A stretch of DNA of 64,000 bases from Xanthomonas translucens pv. cerealis (GCF_006838285.1 NZ_CP038228.1:4154001-4218000); one strand, 5' to 3'; positions 17,150-26,184 are shown, counted from the stretch's first letter. Notes: generated by a model from the letters alone, not told the origin. Made by a program: numbers and translations.

Positions 17150-17947
17150 CTAATTTTCTTCCTTCCCACCCGCCACGTTAGAAGGAATCAGGCCGCTGCC
17201 GAGGCTGAACGATTTGACCTGCAGCAAGCAACCGTTGCCGCCCTGGAGCGGCTTTGCGTCCAGTGGAATGGATTGCAGATAGTTGCCTGCGCCGTCAACC
17301 GTGCAGCCAGCAACATCAGCTGGCGAATCGGAAAAGCCCCACTTGGTGCCGCCAGACCACATGCACACTTCCTGCTTGCCGTTCTGCCAGCGCGTGCACG
17401 GCTGTCCCTTGATCTGGCTCTCGCCCGCCAACTTCCAGCCAATTGATTGAACATTCTGACGCTCTTGGGTTCGGGCGTCGCTATCCAACGCGGTGTACAT
17501 GCCGCTCGTGTCTTCGACACTGCTATTATCCGTGTGTTGCTCAAGCTTGATCATGCAGGTCGCTTGCGCGCTGTCGCCGTCGACGCCAAGCGTCCAACCG
17601 ACCTGATGTGCGAACTGGCGGTGGGCGTCGATCATGATCTCGACCTCGCCTGTTCCCAGCTTCGCCTCTTCTTCTGCGGAGAGCGCGCGCATAGGCATGC
17701 CTGAACTACGACAGGCATCCAGCTTCGCCTGATAGTTCTTGCGCTCCCAGTTTTCGCCTCCCATGCGCGATTCCCATGTCAGGACCACGTGGAGTGCGGG
17801 TAGTAACTTGACGCCACTTTCGGAGGACGAAGATTCTTCGCCGCTATTGCTTTCTGCCGCATCATGCGATTGGCAACCTGCGGTGAAAGCGAGAGAAGCC
17901 ATGCACACAAGTGCCAAGGGTCGAAGTCGGTTGGTCGATAACATCAT
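17150..17947 (-). CDS. Tad-associated lipoprotein, unknown function
   Basis: The 265-aa product has a lipoprotein signal ending FTAGC (Cys25), a low-complexity acidic Ser/Glu stretch (EESSSSESG), and a globular part with five or six further Cys residues (for example GQPCTRWQ, EVCMW, AGCTVD, NGCLLQ), suggesting disulfides. No named family is recognised. Its ATG overlaps the stop of the TadG-like gene (ATGATG), tying it to the operon. Codon use is somewhat less GC-biased than in the neighbours. Confidence 0.65.
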   Translation of the reverse strand: MMLSTNRLRPLALVCMASLAFTAGCQSHDAAESNSGEESSSSESGVKLLPALHVVLTWESRMGGENWERKNYQAKLDACRSSGMPMRALSAEEEAKLGTGEVEIMIDAHRQFAHQVGWTLGVDGDSAQATCMIKLEQHTDNSSVEDTSGMYTALDSDARTQERQNVQSIGWKLAGESQIKGQPCTRWQNGKQEVCMWSGGTKWGFSDSPADVAGCTVDGAGNYLQSIPLDAKPLQGGNGCLLQVKSFSLGSGLIPSNVAGGKEEN

Positions 17948-19380
17948 GGAGCAGTCACCAGGAATCTACGGTCAAAATCGGGAGTCTTCACCAAGCGTGC
18001 CTGCCAGTAAGGGCTGAACAGGCTACCTTTTTCGAACTTTCCATCGCCTCTGCCCCACACCGAGCGCCGGAAGGCGCTGAGTTCATAGGGCCGGTTGAAG
18101 TAGACCTGCGCGCTTGCCATCGCACGCAGTTGCTCGCCGTGCGCCTCGTCGTTGAGTTGCATGCGTCCGCTCCCGATCTTCAGCGCGGAACTGGTACGAG
18201 CCTTGGCGATCTGAGTGCCCACTTCGACGGTATAGATCGGCCCCGCGTTGGGGCCATCAGGACTTTGCGAATAGGTGTCCTTGACGTCGTGATACCGGGG
18301 GCTGATGCCATAGCGATAGCCACTGATGAATGCCCTGTCGCGCCTGAATTCCGGCGAGACAGCGGGGTCGCCTTCGATGAATCTGCCAGCGATATCGCTA
18401 CTGCGGGTGCCGTTGTAGGCTTGGTAGCGGTGACCGTCATAGGGGGATTTCCAACCCTGCCCATTGTTCATGCCGGCGAAGAAATTCGGTTTGCGCCCGC
18501 TCACCGCCTGGGTACCGCCCCAGCCGATTGGAAACTTGAAGGTCTTCAAGAACAAGGGCAGCCGGAACTGAAAGGCGTCCACGCCCGACCAGCGATCATA
18601 CTCGACCATGTCGGTGCCGCCATTGTTGTTGAACACGCCGAACGCGGTGCCGTCGCGCGCGCGCGTGAACGTGTCGCGAGACGCCATCACGACATTGCGA
18701 TAACGCTCGCCGCCTTGATTGACGCGTCTCAGACCTGCGCCACGGCCAGGATCATAGGATTGAAGTTGGTTGCCGGCCAAGCGAACGTTGTTTGCAAGCA
18801 GGAATTTGCCGGCCGTCGTCAGGTCGGCATCTGGCACGTTGTCCTTGACCACTTTGCTTGCCATCGTGAAGACGTTGGCTTCTGACGCGAACGTACTTGT
18901 TGCTGCCTCGGCGGCCAACGAATAGGGGTGGTCGAGTGCCCGGTCCAGCCAGGTCGTGGTGAAATTCGCGGCCTGCAGAAAGATGGTTCGGAAGGCCTTG
19001 ATGGCTCTGTTAAGCACGGTCATTGCGCGATCAATGGCGATCAGCGCTTCCTCTAGGCCAGGTACCCAAAACAGCAGAACTTCAGCGAACTTGTTGAATT
19101 TTTCGAAGTGGACCGTGGTGGAATGGACCATGGTCAACCAGGAGTTCAGGCTGACGATCTGCGCGACCGCCACCTCATTGGCAACGCGTCCGCGATTCAG
19201 ATAGGCCGCGAAATTGCGCGCGCGCGCCTGCTCGATAGCGATGCTGTACGCCGCGGCATCAGCGGCGTTGGTGAGTTCGACTTTCTTGCCGACCACCTGG
19301 CCAGTGTTGAATGTCACCAGCAAGCCAACGCACAGCACCATCAAAAACACCAGCACCATCGGCATGGACTGCCCTTCCAT
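17944..19380 (-). CDS. TadG-like Flp pilus assembly protein
   Basis: The 478-aa protein opens with EGQSMPMVLVFLMVLCVGLL, the TadE/TadG-like signal and membrane helix, then the family segment VVGKKVELTNAADAAAYSIA (residues about 29-48), in which periplasmic Asn/Ala-rich helices follow the membrane anchor. The rest is a large extracytoplasmic domain. TadG-type proteins are accessory to Flp pilus assembly. The ATG at 19380 fits the signal; no strong ribosome site is seen. It lies about 245 bp after the major pilin gene, across a strong hairpin. Confidence 0.8.
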   Translation of the reverse strand: MEGQSMPMVLVFLMVLCVGLLVTFNTGQVVGKKVELTNAADAAAYSIAIEQARARNFAAYLNRGRVANEVAVAQIVSLNSWLTMVHSTTVHFEKFNKFAEVLLFWVPGLEEALIAIDRAMTVLNRAIKAFRTIFLQAANFTTTWLDRALDHPYSLAAEAATSTFASEANVFTMASKVVKDNVPDADLTTAGKFLLANNVRLAGNQLQSYDPGRGAGLRRVNQGGERYRNVVMASRDTFTRARDGTAFGVFNNNGGTDMVEYDRWSGVDAFQFRLPLFLKTFKFPIGWGGTQAVSGRKPNFFAGMNNGQGWKSPYDGHRYQAYNGTRSSDIAGRFIEGDPAVSPEFRRDRAFISGYRYGISPRYHDVKDTYSQSPDGPNAGPIYTVEVGTQIAKARTSSALKIGSGRMQLNDEAHGEQLRAMASAQVYFNRPYELSAFRRSVWGRGDGKFEKGSLFSPYWQARLVKTPDFDRRFLVTAP

Positions 19381-19584
19381 TCTGGAACGGGTGCACGCTG
19401 GGGCTGGCGCGGCATTCGTGGTCGGGGGGCGTTGGCGACGATGATCACCATGCGGCTTCCTTCAGGCAATACCCCGTCCAGAGCGCGACGCATGCGCATC
19501 GTGCCCGGTTGGGTTCCATGGATTGGGTTACTCACTAAAGTGCAGGGGCCTGCCTATGGCTGCTGTCTGCACAACCGATGACAT

Positions 19585-19618
19585 GCCACCATCTGCCCTT
19601 GCTCGGGCAGATGGTGGC
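19585..19618 (-). terminator. strong hairpin after the pilin gene
   Basis: A perfect 14-bp stem (GCCACCATCTGCCC with GGGCAGATGGTGGC) and six-base loop lies seven bases past the pilin stop codon. No T-run follows on the minus strand, so it may be a partial terminator or an mRNA-stabilising 3' structure. Either would let the major pilin be made in excess over the downstream assembly genes. Confidence 0.7.
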
Positions 19619-19625
19619 AAGGGCG

Positions 19626-19901
19626 TTACTTGTTGCCGTTGTAGGCGGCCATGCCCTTGTCCTTGTCGGCCTGGCCCTGCGCTTTGTCCGCGCGTGTGCC
19701 GGCGCGCTGGATCATCTGGTCGGCATCTTTGCCCGACAACTCCTGCGCCATACCTGCGACCTGGCTACGGACGGTGCCGCCGAAGAACGTGAACACGCCG
19801 ATCGCCGCGATCGCGATCAGGGCCACGATGATGATGTACTCGGTCATGCCCTGGCCGAGCTGGTTGCGGCCGAAACGAATGTGCCTGCGTTGGTGTTTCA
19901 T
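19626..19901 (-). CDS. flp: major Flp-family pilin
   Basis: The 91-aa protein has a basic leader (MKHQRRHIRFGRNQL) and then GQGMTEYIIIVALIAIAAIG, the Flp prepilin motif with cleavage after Gly and Glu at +5, followed by the hydrophobic assembly helix and a hydrophilic tail. A strong AAGGAGAGG site lies seven bases before the ATG. As first gene of the cluster, separated from the rest by a hairpin, it is the likely main subunit. No prepilin peptidase gene (tadV/cpaA) is present in the window, so processing must rely on an enzyme encoded elsewhere. Confidence 0.9.
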   Translation of the reverse strand: MKHQRRHIRFGRNQLGQGMTEYIIIVALIAIAAIGVFTFFGGTVRSQVAGMAQELSGKDADQMIQRAGTRADKAQGQADKDKGMAAYNGNK

Positions 19902-20800
19902 TGAATCCTCTCCTTGGCTCTGGCGCCTACTGGACTGGCCGCACACTTACGTCCGCGCGGTTGCGTGCAGGCGTGTGGGTTGCATAGGTGAAATGTGCAT
20001 CGCTATGAAGTGATTTTTGGTCCGCACATTTGACATCGCTGACAAATGTTTCCCGGACGATGAAACTTTAGCGTCAACAATTTGCTGGAACAAGAAAAAT
20101 GACGTTAATACGTTGACAAATATGATATGCGCATCACAGAAATTGGTCAAAATTCAGGCGCGACGTTTCATCAATTGATTCACTCTGTGCTGATTTCGGA
20201 ATGCCAGCGTGTTGGTTGACTAAAGCGCACAGGCAAGCTCGATCCTGAGAATTTTTGATACAAAAAGGTTGCATCGCTGACATCCATCTGGATGACTAGG
20301 GAATACGGCCATTCCCTGGATTTCCGGGCGCGCGGCGCCGTTGCGAAAAAATCGGAATGAATATCCCAATTTTTTCGTATTGAGCGGGATAAGCCGTACG
20401 CTCTCGACGGTTGGTCGTCTGTCGCCTCGTCGCTGCTCCCGTGCAACGGGATCGCACAGTTCAGCGGCGCAGTCGGCCAGCGGCCGTACGAACGCGGGGC
20501 TTTCGTAGCACGGACGCTGGGGAATTGGACTGTCGCTTTCTCGGCAGGCGCGCGCTGCGCAAGCGGCGGCGCGATGGCGCCATCGGGGGGCGTCGCGCTG
20601 CAGCTGCTCGGCCGTCGCAAGTGGCTGCGCTGCCGATGCCGATGCCGACGATGCCTTGTCCCGAGCGCGATTCAGGCACCCGCCGTGCCTCGCGTCGTTC
20701 CGCTACCGCGAGGCGCGCCGTGTATCGGATGTGGGTTGTTCCTGCTGTGCGGCCCGCAACACGCGGGCTGCATACTGCATACGTCAGGGCCGCGCGCCGA
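19902..20800. other. AT-rich regulatory gap upstream of the Tad cluster
   Basis: About 900 bp contain no gene I can support. The part from about 19990 to 20360 is clearly richer in A+T than the surroundings and should hold the promoter for flp. A dyad, ACATTTG at 20026 and CAAATGT ending at 20049, lies 125-150 bp upstream of the pilin ATG and could be a regulator site. I could not fix convincing -35/-10 or sigma-54 elements. Confidence 0.5.
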
Positions 20801-21616
20801 TCAGCTGCGCAACCCCACCCCACGCTTCAGCAGCCACAGCGCCAGCGCGCTGAGCACCGCGACGAAGCCCAGCATCAGCGCGTAGGCCACCCACACCGGC
20901 ACGTCGCTGCTGCCGAGCAGGCCGTAGCGGAAGGCGTTGACCATGTAGAAGATCGGGTTGGCGTGGGTCGCCGCCTCGGCCCAGCCGGGCAGCAGCTTCA
21001 CCGAATAGAACACGCCGCCCAGGTAGGTCAATGGGGTCAGGATGAAGGTCGGCACGATCGCCACGTCGTCGAATTTCTTCGCGTACACGGCGTTGATGAA
21101 GCCGGCCAGCGAGAAGATCGTCGCACCCAGCAACACCGTGGTCAGCGTCACCAGCGGGTGCGGGATGCGCACCGGGGTGAAGAACATGGCGATGATCAGC
21201 ACCAGCACGCCGACCATCAGCCCGCGCAGCACCGCGCCGGCCACGTAGCCCCACAGGATCACCCAGTTCGGCATCGGGCTGACCAGCAGTTCCTCGACGT
21301 GGCGGCCGAACTTGGCGCCGAAGAAGCTGGAGCTGATGTTGCCGTAGCTGTTCTGGATCACGCTCATCATCACCAGGCCGGGGACGATGAACTGCATGTA
21401 GCTGTAGCCGCCCATCTCGCCCACGCGCGAGCCGATCAGCCCGCCGAAGATCAGGAAGTACAGGGTCATGGTGATCGCCGGCGGCACCAGGGTCTGGCCC
21501 CAGATGCGCAGGATGCGCTTGACCTCGCGGCGTACCACGGTGCCCAGCGCGACCCAGTTGCGCTGGGCCGGCGTGGTCTCGGGGAGGGGGGATTGCGGTT
21601 TGGCGGTGGCGTTCAT
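20801..21616 (-). CDS. ABC-2 type transporter permease (YadH-like)
   Basis: The 271-aa protein has six predicted membrane helices and ABC-2 family segments such as FIVPGLVMMSVIQNSYGNIS, EELLVSPMPNWVILWGYV and PLTYLGGVFYSV. It pairs with the ATP-binding gene upstream, 21 bp away, to form a two-gene exporter like E. coli YadGH, whose substrate is not established. It sits in the inner membrane. Confidence 0.88.
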   Translation of the reverse strand: MNATAKPQSPLPETTPAQRNWVALGTVVRREVKRILRIWGQTLVPPAITMTLYFLIFGGLIGSRVGEMGGYSYMQFIVPGLVMMSVIQNSYGNISSSFFGAKFGRHVEELLVSPMPNWVILWGYVAGAVLRGLMVGVLVLIIAMFFTPVRIPHPLVTLTTVLLGATIFSLAGFINAVYAKKFDDVAIVPTFILTPLTYLGGVFYSVKLLPGWAEAATHANPIFYMVNAFRYGLLGSSDVPVWVAYALMLGFVAVLSALALWLLKRGVGLRS

Positions 21617-21637
21617 TGGCGTCCAGCGAAAGAGGGG

Positions 21638-22651
21638 TCAGGCGGCGGGCGGTGGCGGCTTCGGCGAATCCGGCGCCGGGGCCGGGCCGCTTGCGCCGTC
21701 CCGGTGGTCGCCGGTCAGGCGCACGAACAGTTCCTCCAGGCGGCTGCTCTTGGTACGCATCGAGCGCACGCGGATGCCGGCGGCGCCGAGCGCGGCGAAC
21801 ACGCGGTTGAGGTCCATCGCTCGCGGCATGTCCAGGTCAAGCGTGTGCGCGTCCTGTGCGAGCAGGACGGTGCCTTCGATCGCCGGCAACTGCGCCGGCA
21901 GTGCGCCGTCGATGTCGAGCAGGAAGCCTTCCACGTCGAGCTTGGCCAGCAGGTCGCGCATCGGTCCCTGTTCGACGATGCGGCCGCGGTCGATGATCGC
22001 CAGGTTGCGGCACAGGTTTTCCGCTTCCTCCAGGTAGTGCGTGGTCAGGATGATGGTGGTGCCGGCGGCGTTGATCTCGCGCAGCAGCCGCCACATGTCG
22101 CGGCGGATCTCGATGTCCACGCCGGCGGTGGGTTCGTCCAGGATCAGCAGGCGCGGCTGGGTCATCATCGCGCGGGCGATCATCAGCCGCCGCTTCATGC
22201 CGCCGGACAGGGTGCGGCTCATCGCCTGCGCCTTTTCCCACAGGTGCGCGCGCTTGAGTTCCACTTCGGCCCGCTGCTCGGCCTGCGCGCGCGGCAGGCC
22301 GTAGAAGCCGGCATAGTTGACCAGGATGTCGAAGGGGTTCTCGAACAGGTTGAAGTTGATCTCCTGCGGGACCAGGCCGAGCAGGCGCATCGCCGCGCTG
22401 CGCTGGGTGGCCAGGTCGGTGCCGAACACCTCGACCTGGCCGGCGCTGAGGTTGACCAGCGAGCTGATGATGCCGATCAGGGTGGACTTGCCGGCGCCGT
22501 TGGGGCCGAGCAGGGCGAAGAAGTCGCCGGGCAGCACGTCCAGCGACACGCCGTGCAGCGCCTGCACGCCGTTGTCGTAGGTCTTGCGCAGCTCGCGCAC
22601 GCGCAGCGCGGGCACCGGCGTGGGGGAGGGAAGTGGGGAGGCGGGATTCAA
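21638..22651 (-). CDS. ABC transporter ATP-binding protein (YadG-like)
   Basis: The 337-aa protein has Walker A LLGPNGAGKSTL near residue 47, Q-loop VPQEIN near 94, ABC signature LSGGMKRR near 149, Walker B LLILDEPTAGVD near 170 and the switch His in TTHYLEEAE. A C-terminal extension of about 110 residues ends in a Pro-rich tail. It energises the permease at 20801-21616. The divergent ferredoxin reductase gene starts 98 bp away. Confidence 0.9.
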   Translation of the reverse strand: MNPASPLPSPTPVPALRVRELRKTYDNGVQALHGVSLDVLPGDFFALLGPNGAGKSTLIGIISSLVNLSAGQVEVFGTDLATQRSAAMRLLGLVPQEINFNLFENPFDILVNYAGFYGLPRAQAEQRAEVELKRAHLWEKAQAMSRTLSGGMKRRLMIARAMMTQPRLLILDEPTAGVDIEIRRDMWRLLREINAAGTTIILTTHYLEEAENLCRNLAIIDRGRIVEQGPMRDLLAKLDVEGFLLDIDGALPAQLPAIEGTVLLAQDAHTLDLDMPRAMDLNRVFAALGAAGIRVRSMRTKSSRLEELFVRLTGDHRDGASGPAPAPDSPKPPPPAA

Positions 22652-22749
22652 GGCGGACCTTTCGCGCCTTGTTGACGGCGCTGAAGAAATGCAGCCGCTA
22701 TTATAGAAGACCTCGTGGGCTCGGCCCCGCTATAGACTGTTGCATCCGC

Positions 22750-23499
22750 GTGCCTGCTCAATTCCCGTTGAAACTGGTCGACCGCCACATGCTGGCCCCT
22801 GCCGTCGGCCACTACCGCTTCGTCCGCGACGACGGCCAGCCGCTGCCGTTCGTGCCCGGCCAGTTCGTGCAGGTGCATTTCCACTATGCCGACGGCACTG
22901 CGACCAAGCGCAGCTACTCGCTGGCGACCCGCCACGACCCGGCGCAACCGGCCGATGCGACGGTCGAGATCGCGGTCAGTTTCGTCGCCGGTGGCGCGGC
23001 CACGGCCCTGTTCGAAGGCCTGGAGATCGGCGGGCAGGTCTCGGCCAGCGGTCCCTACGGCCGCTTCTGCCTCGGTCACGGCGACAGCAACCGCCGCTAC
23101 CTGCTGATCGCCACCGGCACCGGCGTCACCCCGTACCGTTCGATGTTGCCGCTGCTGCAAGCGGCGATGGCCGAGCGCGGCGCGGAGGTGGTGTTGCTGC
23201 TGGGCGCGCGCACGCCGGCCGAGCTGCTGTACGGCGACGAGTTCCGCGCCTTCGCCGACGCGCATCCGGGGTTCCGCTTCGTACCGTCCTTCTCGCGCGA
23301 GCTGCCCGACGCGCCGCATGCCGATGTGCGCCACGGCTACGTGCAGCAGTTCCTGGCCGAGTTCGCGCCGCAGGCGGACGGCGACATCGCCTATCTGTGC
23401 GGCAATCCGAACATGGTCGATGCCTGCTTCGAGGCGCTGAAGGAGGCCGGCCTGCCGGTGCAGCACATCCGCCGCGAGAAGTACGTCAGCAGCAAGTAG
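22750..23499 (+). CDS. fpr: ferredoxin-NADP+ reductase
   Basis: The 249-aa flavoprotein has the FAD-binding motif KRSYSLATR near residue 57 (RxYS type), FVAGGAATALFEGLEIGGQV, the NADP-binding region LLIATGTGVTPYRSMLPLL near 120, and a C-terminal CGNPNMVDACFEAL with the typical aromatic-containing tail REKYVSSK. It moves electrons between NADPH and ferredoxin or flavodoxin in the cytoplasm and is often part of the oxidative-stress response. No ATG precedes the fold, so the GTG at 22750 is taken as start; the frame upstream of it lacks family similarity. Confidence 0.88.
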   Translation: MPAQFPLKLVDRHMLAPAVGHYRFVRDDGQPLPFVPGQFVQVHFHYADGTATKRSYSLATRHDPAQPADATVEIAVSFVAGGAATALFEGLEIGGQVSASGPYGRFCLGHGDSNRRYLLIATGTGVTPYRSMLPLLQAAMAERGAEVVLLLGARTPAELLYGDEFRAFADAHPGFRFVPSFSRELPDAPHADVRHGYVQQFLAEFAPQADGDIAYLCGNPNMVDACFEALKEAGLPVQHIRREKYVSSK

Positions 23500-23771
23500 C
23501 GGCTGCGCGGCACCGTCCGGCCAGGCCGCGCGCCTGGATGGCCGGCAGTGTGCCGGCCGCGGCCGCGCCGGATGGCCGAGCTTCCTTCCGACAATGCGGG
23601 CCACGCCGAGCACGACGGCATGTCGGTCTCTGCCGCCTGTAAAGGACGTTTGACAGAGGCGCGGGCCACGCGCATCCTCTTGTAAAGCTTGCTTGACAGG
23701 GGGCGTATGGAAAATGCCGTGGGGGTCGCCGTTCGCCGTCATCCGTGCCTTGCCGGTGCCGGAGTGCGGCC

Positions 23772-24353
23772 GTGACCCGCTGCAAGCGCAGCGCGATCGT
23801 GGTGCTGAGCGTGAGCGTGGCCTTGCTCGCGGTCACGCCGTGGCTGCGGTGGTTGCGCGGCGACGATTACTTTCGCGGGTTGTGGTTCGGTGTGTGCATC
23901 GGCGGCGTGTTGCTGGCGCTGATCCTGTGGTCGTCATCGGGGAGCCTGCGCGACAGCGCGGTGCCGGCGCTGGCGCGCCGCTACTACCGTGAATTGGGTC
24001 CGCCGATGTTGCTGTACGTCGCGGTGATGCTGTGCTGGAGACGCTTGCTCCATAGCGTAGAGGCGGACTGGGCACGGGTGCTGATCGCGCTGCTGCCGGC
24101 CCTGCTGGTGGTGCTGGTGATCCGCGCGGTGGCGCGCTTCGTGCGCGACTCCGACGAGATGCAGCGGCGCATCGAACTGGAGTCCATCGCCATCGCCGCC
24201 GGGCTGGTCGCCGGTGGCTACATGACCGCCGGTTTCCTGCAGGCGTCGGGCACGATCGCAGCGCCGGCAGCGGCGGCGATGCTGTGGTTGTTCCCGCTGC
24301 TGTGCGCGACCTACGGCATCGCCAAAGGCGTGAATGCGCGCCGCTATCAATGA
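23772..24353 (+). CDS. membrane protein paired with an HTH regulator
   Basis: The 193-aa product has five or six hydrophobic segments (about 7-24, 35-52, 75-92, 100-120, 138-158, 165-185) and a charged loop RFVRDSDEMQRRIELESIA between helices. I recognise this loop pattern from uncharacterised membrane proteins commonly co-encoded with small Xre regulators. The GTG at 23772 is the first reasonable start. Its stop overlaps the regulator's ATG (ATGA), so the two are translationally coupled. Function unknown. Confidence 0.7.
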   Translation: MTRCKRSAIVVLSVSVALLAVTPWLRWLRGDDYFRGLWFGVCIGGVLLALILWSSSGSLRDSAVPALARRYYRELGPPMLLYVAVMLCWRRLLHSVEADWARVLIALLPALLVVLVIRAVARFVRDSDEMQRRIELESIAIAAGLVAGGYMTAGFLQASGTIAAPAAAAMLWLFPLLCATYGIAKGVNARRYQ

Positions 24354-24550
24354 ACAGCCGCATCCGCGAACTGCGCGAGGCCCGCGGCTGGTCGCAAGGC
24401 GAGCTGGGCGAGCGGCTGGGCGTGTCGCGGCAGACCATCAACGCGCTGGAAACCGGCAAGTACTATCCGAGCCTGCCGCTGGCGTTCCGTATCGCGCGGC
24501 TGTTCGCGCACAGCATCGAGCAGGTGTTCCTGTTCGACGATTCCGCGTAG
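24350..24550 (+). CDS. small Xre-family HTH regulator (YozG-like)
   Basis: The 66-aa protein is almost only a helix-turn-helix: IRELREARGWSQGELGERL, GVSRQTINALETGKYYPSLP, then AFRIARLFAHSIEQVFLFD. It matches the short Cro/Xre regulators of the YozG type that accompany membrane proteins. The start overlaps the stop of the membrane-protein gene, so the pair likely forms a self-regulated unit. Confidence 0.9.
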   Translation: MNSRIRELREARGWSQGELGERLGVSRQTINALETGKYYPSLPLAFRIARLFAHSIEQVFLFDDSA

Positions 24551-24631
24551 CGCCCGCGACCTTCCATCGGTCGCCTACGAGGCCATGCTCCGGCATGGCA
24601 TCCTGCACCCATGAACTCAAGGATCCGAACC

Positions 24632-26149
24632 ATGCGACACCGCTGCAGACCGCTCGCCGTCGTCGCGGCGACCTTGCTGCTCGCCGCCTGCCAAGGCGGA
24701 CACGGACCGGCACCGCAGAATGCGGGGCGCAGCTACGGCACGCTGCGCTTCCATCCCTGCACGCTGACCAGTCCGGTCGCGGCCAACAACGTCGAGGCGC
24801 AATGCACGCGCATGCCGGTGGCGGAGAATCCGGCGGTGCCTGGCGGGCGCAAGATCGCGCTCAACATCGCCTGGTTGCCGGTCACCGGCCAGGGCGGCAG
24901 CGATCCGGATCCGGTGTTTTTCCTCGCCGGCGGCCCAGGCCAGGCGGCGACCGAGGTGGCCAGCATCGTCGACATGGCCTTGCGCGAAACCCGCAAGCGC
25001 CGCGATGTGTTCCTGATCGACCAGCGCGGCACCGGCCAGTCCAATCCGCTGACCTGCCTGGGTGCGGACGGCAAGGAAATGCAGCTGTCCGATCCGGCGC
25101 GCGCGCCTACCGCTGACGAGTTGCTCGACTATGCAGGGCGTTGCGCGCAGTCGCTGCAGGGCCGCGCCGACCCGCGCTACTACACCACCACCCAGGCCAT
25201 CGCCGATCTGGATGCCGTGCGCGCCGCGCTCGGTGCGGACAAGATCAACCTGATCGGCGGTTCCTACGGCACCCGCGTCGCCCAGCAGTACGCGGCGCGT
25301 TATGCGGCGCATACCCGCAGCGTGGTGATCGACGGCGTGGCGCCGAACGATCTGGTGGTCGGCGGCGAGTTCGCCACCACCTTCGAGGATGCGATCAAGC
25401 TGCAATCGGAGCAGTGCAGGGCCACCGCGGCCTGCGCCAAGCGCTTTCCCACCGACACCCGCGCGCAGCTGCGCACGGTGGTGGAGCGGTTGCGGCAGGC
25501 GCCGGCGCAGGTGGATTACCGCGATCCGGCCAGCGGCGAGAGCAAGCACGACCGGGTGACCGCCGATACCGTCACCAGCCTGGCGTTCTCGTTCTCGTAT
25601 GCGCCGCAGACCGCCTCGTTGCTGCCGCTGGTGTTGGACGAGGCCGCGCACGAGCGCTACGCGCCGCTGATGTCGCTGGCGAAGATGATGGGCAAGCAAC
25701 TGGACGGGCAGATGAACCGCGGCATGCAGTGGTCGGTGATCTGCGCCGAGGATGCCGACCGTTACCACCCGCCTGCCGCCGGTGGCGACACCTTGCTCGG
25801 TCCGGAGGTGGCGCAGATGTTCTTCGCCGCCTGTCCGGCATGGCCGACCGGCACGCGCCCGGCCGGTTTCACCGCGCCATTCAAATCCGAACTGCCGGTG
25901 CTGCTGACCTCCGGCGAACTGGATCCGGTGACCCCGCCGCGCTACGCCGCGCGCGTGCTGCAGGGCCTACCCAACGGCCGCCACCTGGTGGTGCATGGCC
26001 AGGGCCACGGCACCATGACCCTTGGCTGCATGCCCAAGCTGCTGAGCCAGTTCTTCGAGAACGCCGACGCCAAACAGCTCGACGCCACCTGCCTGGACGC
26101 GATGAGCGGCGTGCCGGCCTTCACTTCGTTCAACGGATGGGAACCATGA
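24632..26149 (+). CDS. lipoprotein alpha/beta hydrolase, tripeptidyl aminopeptidase-like
   Basis: The 505-aa product has a lipoprotein signal (MRHRCRPLAVVAATLLLAAC, Cys20). The alpha/beta hydrolase fold follows with oxyanion region FFLAGGPGQAA near 100, DQRGTGQSNPL near 135, nucleophile GGSYGTR (Ser211), acid GELDPVTPP (Asp431) and His in HGQGHGT (His459). The C-terminal TAP-like domain is present. Relatives are tripeptidyl aminopeptidases and proline iminopeptidase-like enzymes; the substrate is unknown. An ATG seven codons upstream is possible, but the CAAGGA site fits the ATG at 24632. A mini-ORF and an ABC exporter follow without a gap. Confidence 0.85.
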   Translation: MRHRCRPLAVVAATLLLAACQGGHGPAPQNAGRSYGTLRFHPCTLTSPVAANNVEAQCTRMPVAENPAVPGGRKIALNIAWLPVTGQGGSDPDPVFFLAGGPGQAATEVASIVDMALRETRKRRDVFLIDQRGTGQSNPLTCLGADGKEMQLSDPARAPTADELLDYAGRCAQSLQGRADPRYYTTTQAIADLDAVRAALGADKINLIGGSYGTRVAQQYAARYAAHTRSVVIDGVAPNDLVVGGEFATTFEDAIKLQSEQCRATAACAKRFPTDTRAQLRTVVERLRQAPAQVDYRDPASGESKHDRVTADTVTSLAFSFSYAPQTASLLPLVLDEAAHERYAPLMSLAKMMGKQLDGQMNRGMQWSVICAEDADRYHPPAAGGDTLLGPEVAQMFFAACPAWPTGTRPAGFTAPFKSELPVLLTSGELDPVTPPRYAARVLQGLPNGRHLVVHGQGHGTMTLGCMPKLLSQFFENADAKQLDATCLDAMSGVPAFTSFNGWEP

Positions 26150-26184
26150 GCCGCGCAGCGTTTCGCAGGGAGGACCGCGCGTGA
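26146..26184 (+). other. 12-codon bridging mini-ORF
   Basis: An ATG overlapping the hydrolase stop (ATGA at 26146-26149) opens a 12-codon frame (MSRAAFRREDRA) whose TGA overlaps the GTG start of the ABC gene (GTGA at 26181-26184). The ribosome site GGGAGGA for the ABC gene lies inside it. It could carry ribosomes across the junction and couple translation of the two genes. Whether it is translated is not shown. Confidence 0.4.

Noticed and set aside
19341..19535. A 64-codon frame upstream of the TadG-like gene
   Set aside because: It overlaps the TadG start in another frame and lacks a signal or family pattern.
20113..20140. TTGACA-like motif on the plus strand as a promoter
   Set aside because: No matching -10 at proper spacing and no plus-strand gene downstream.
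20180..20620. A 146-codon minus-strand frame in the gap before the Tad cluster
   Set aside because: No start signal, mixed composition and no recognisable domain; it spans the AT-rich promoter region.
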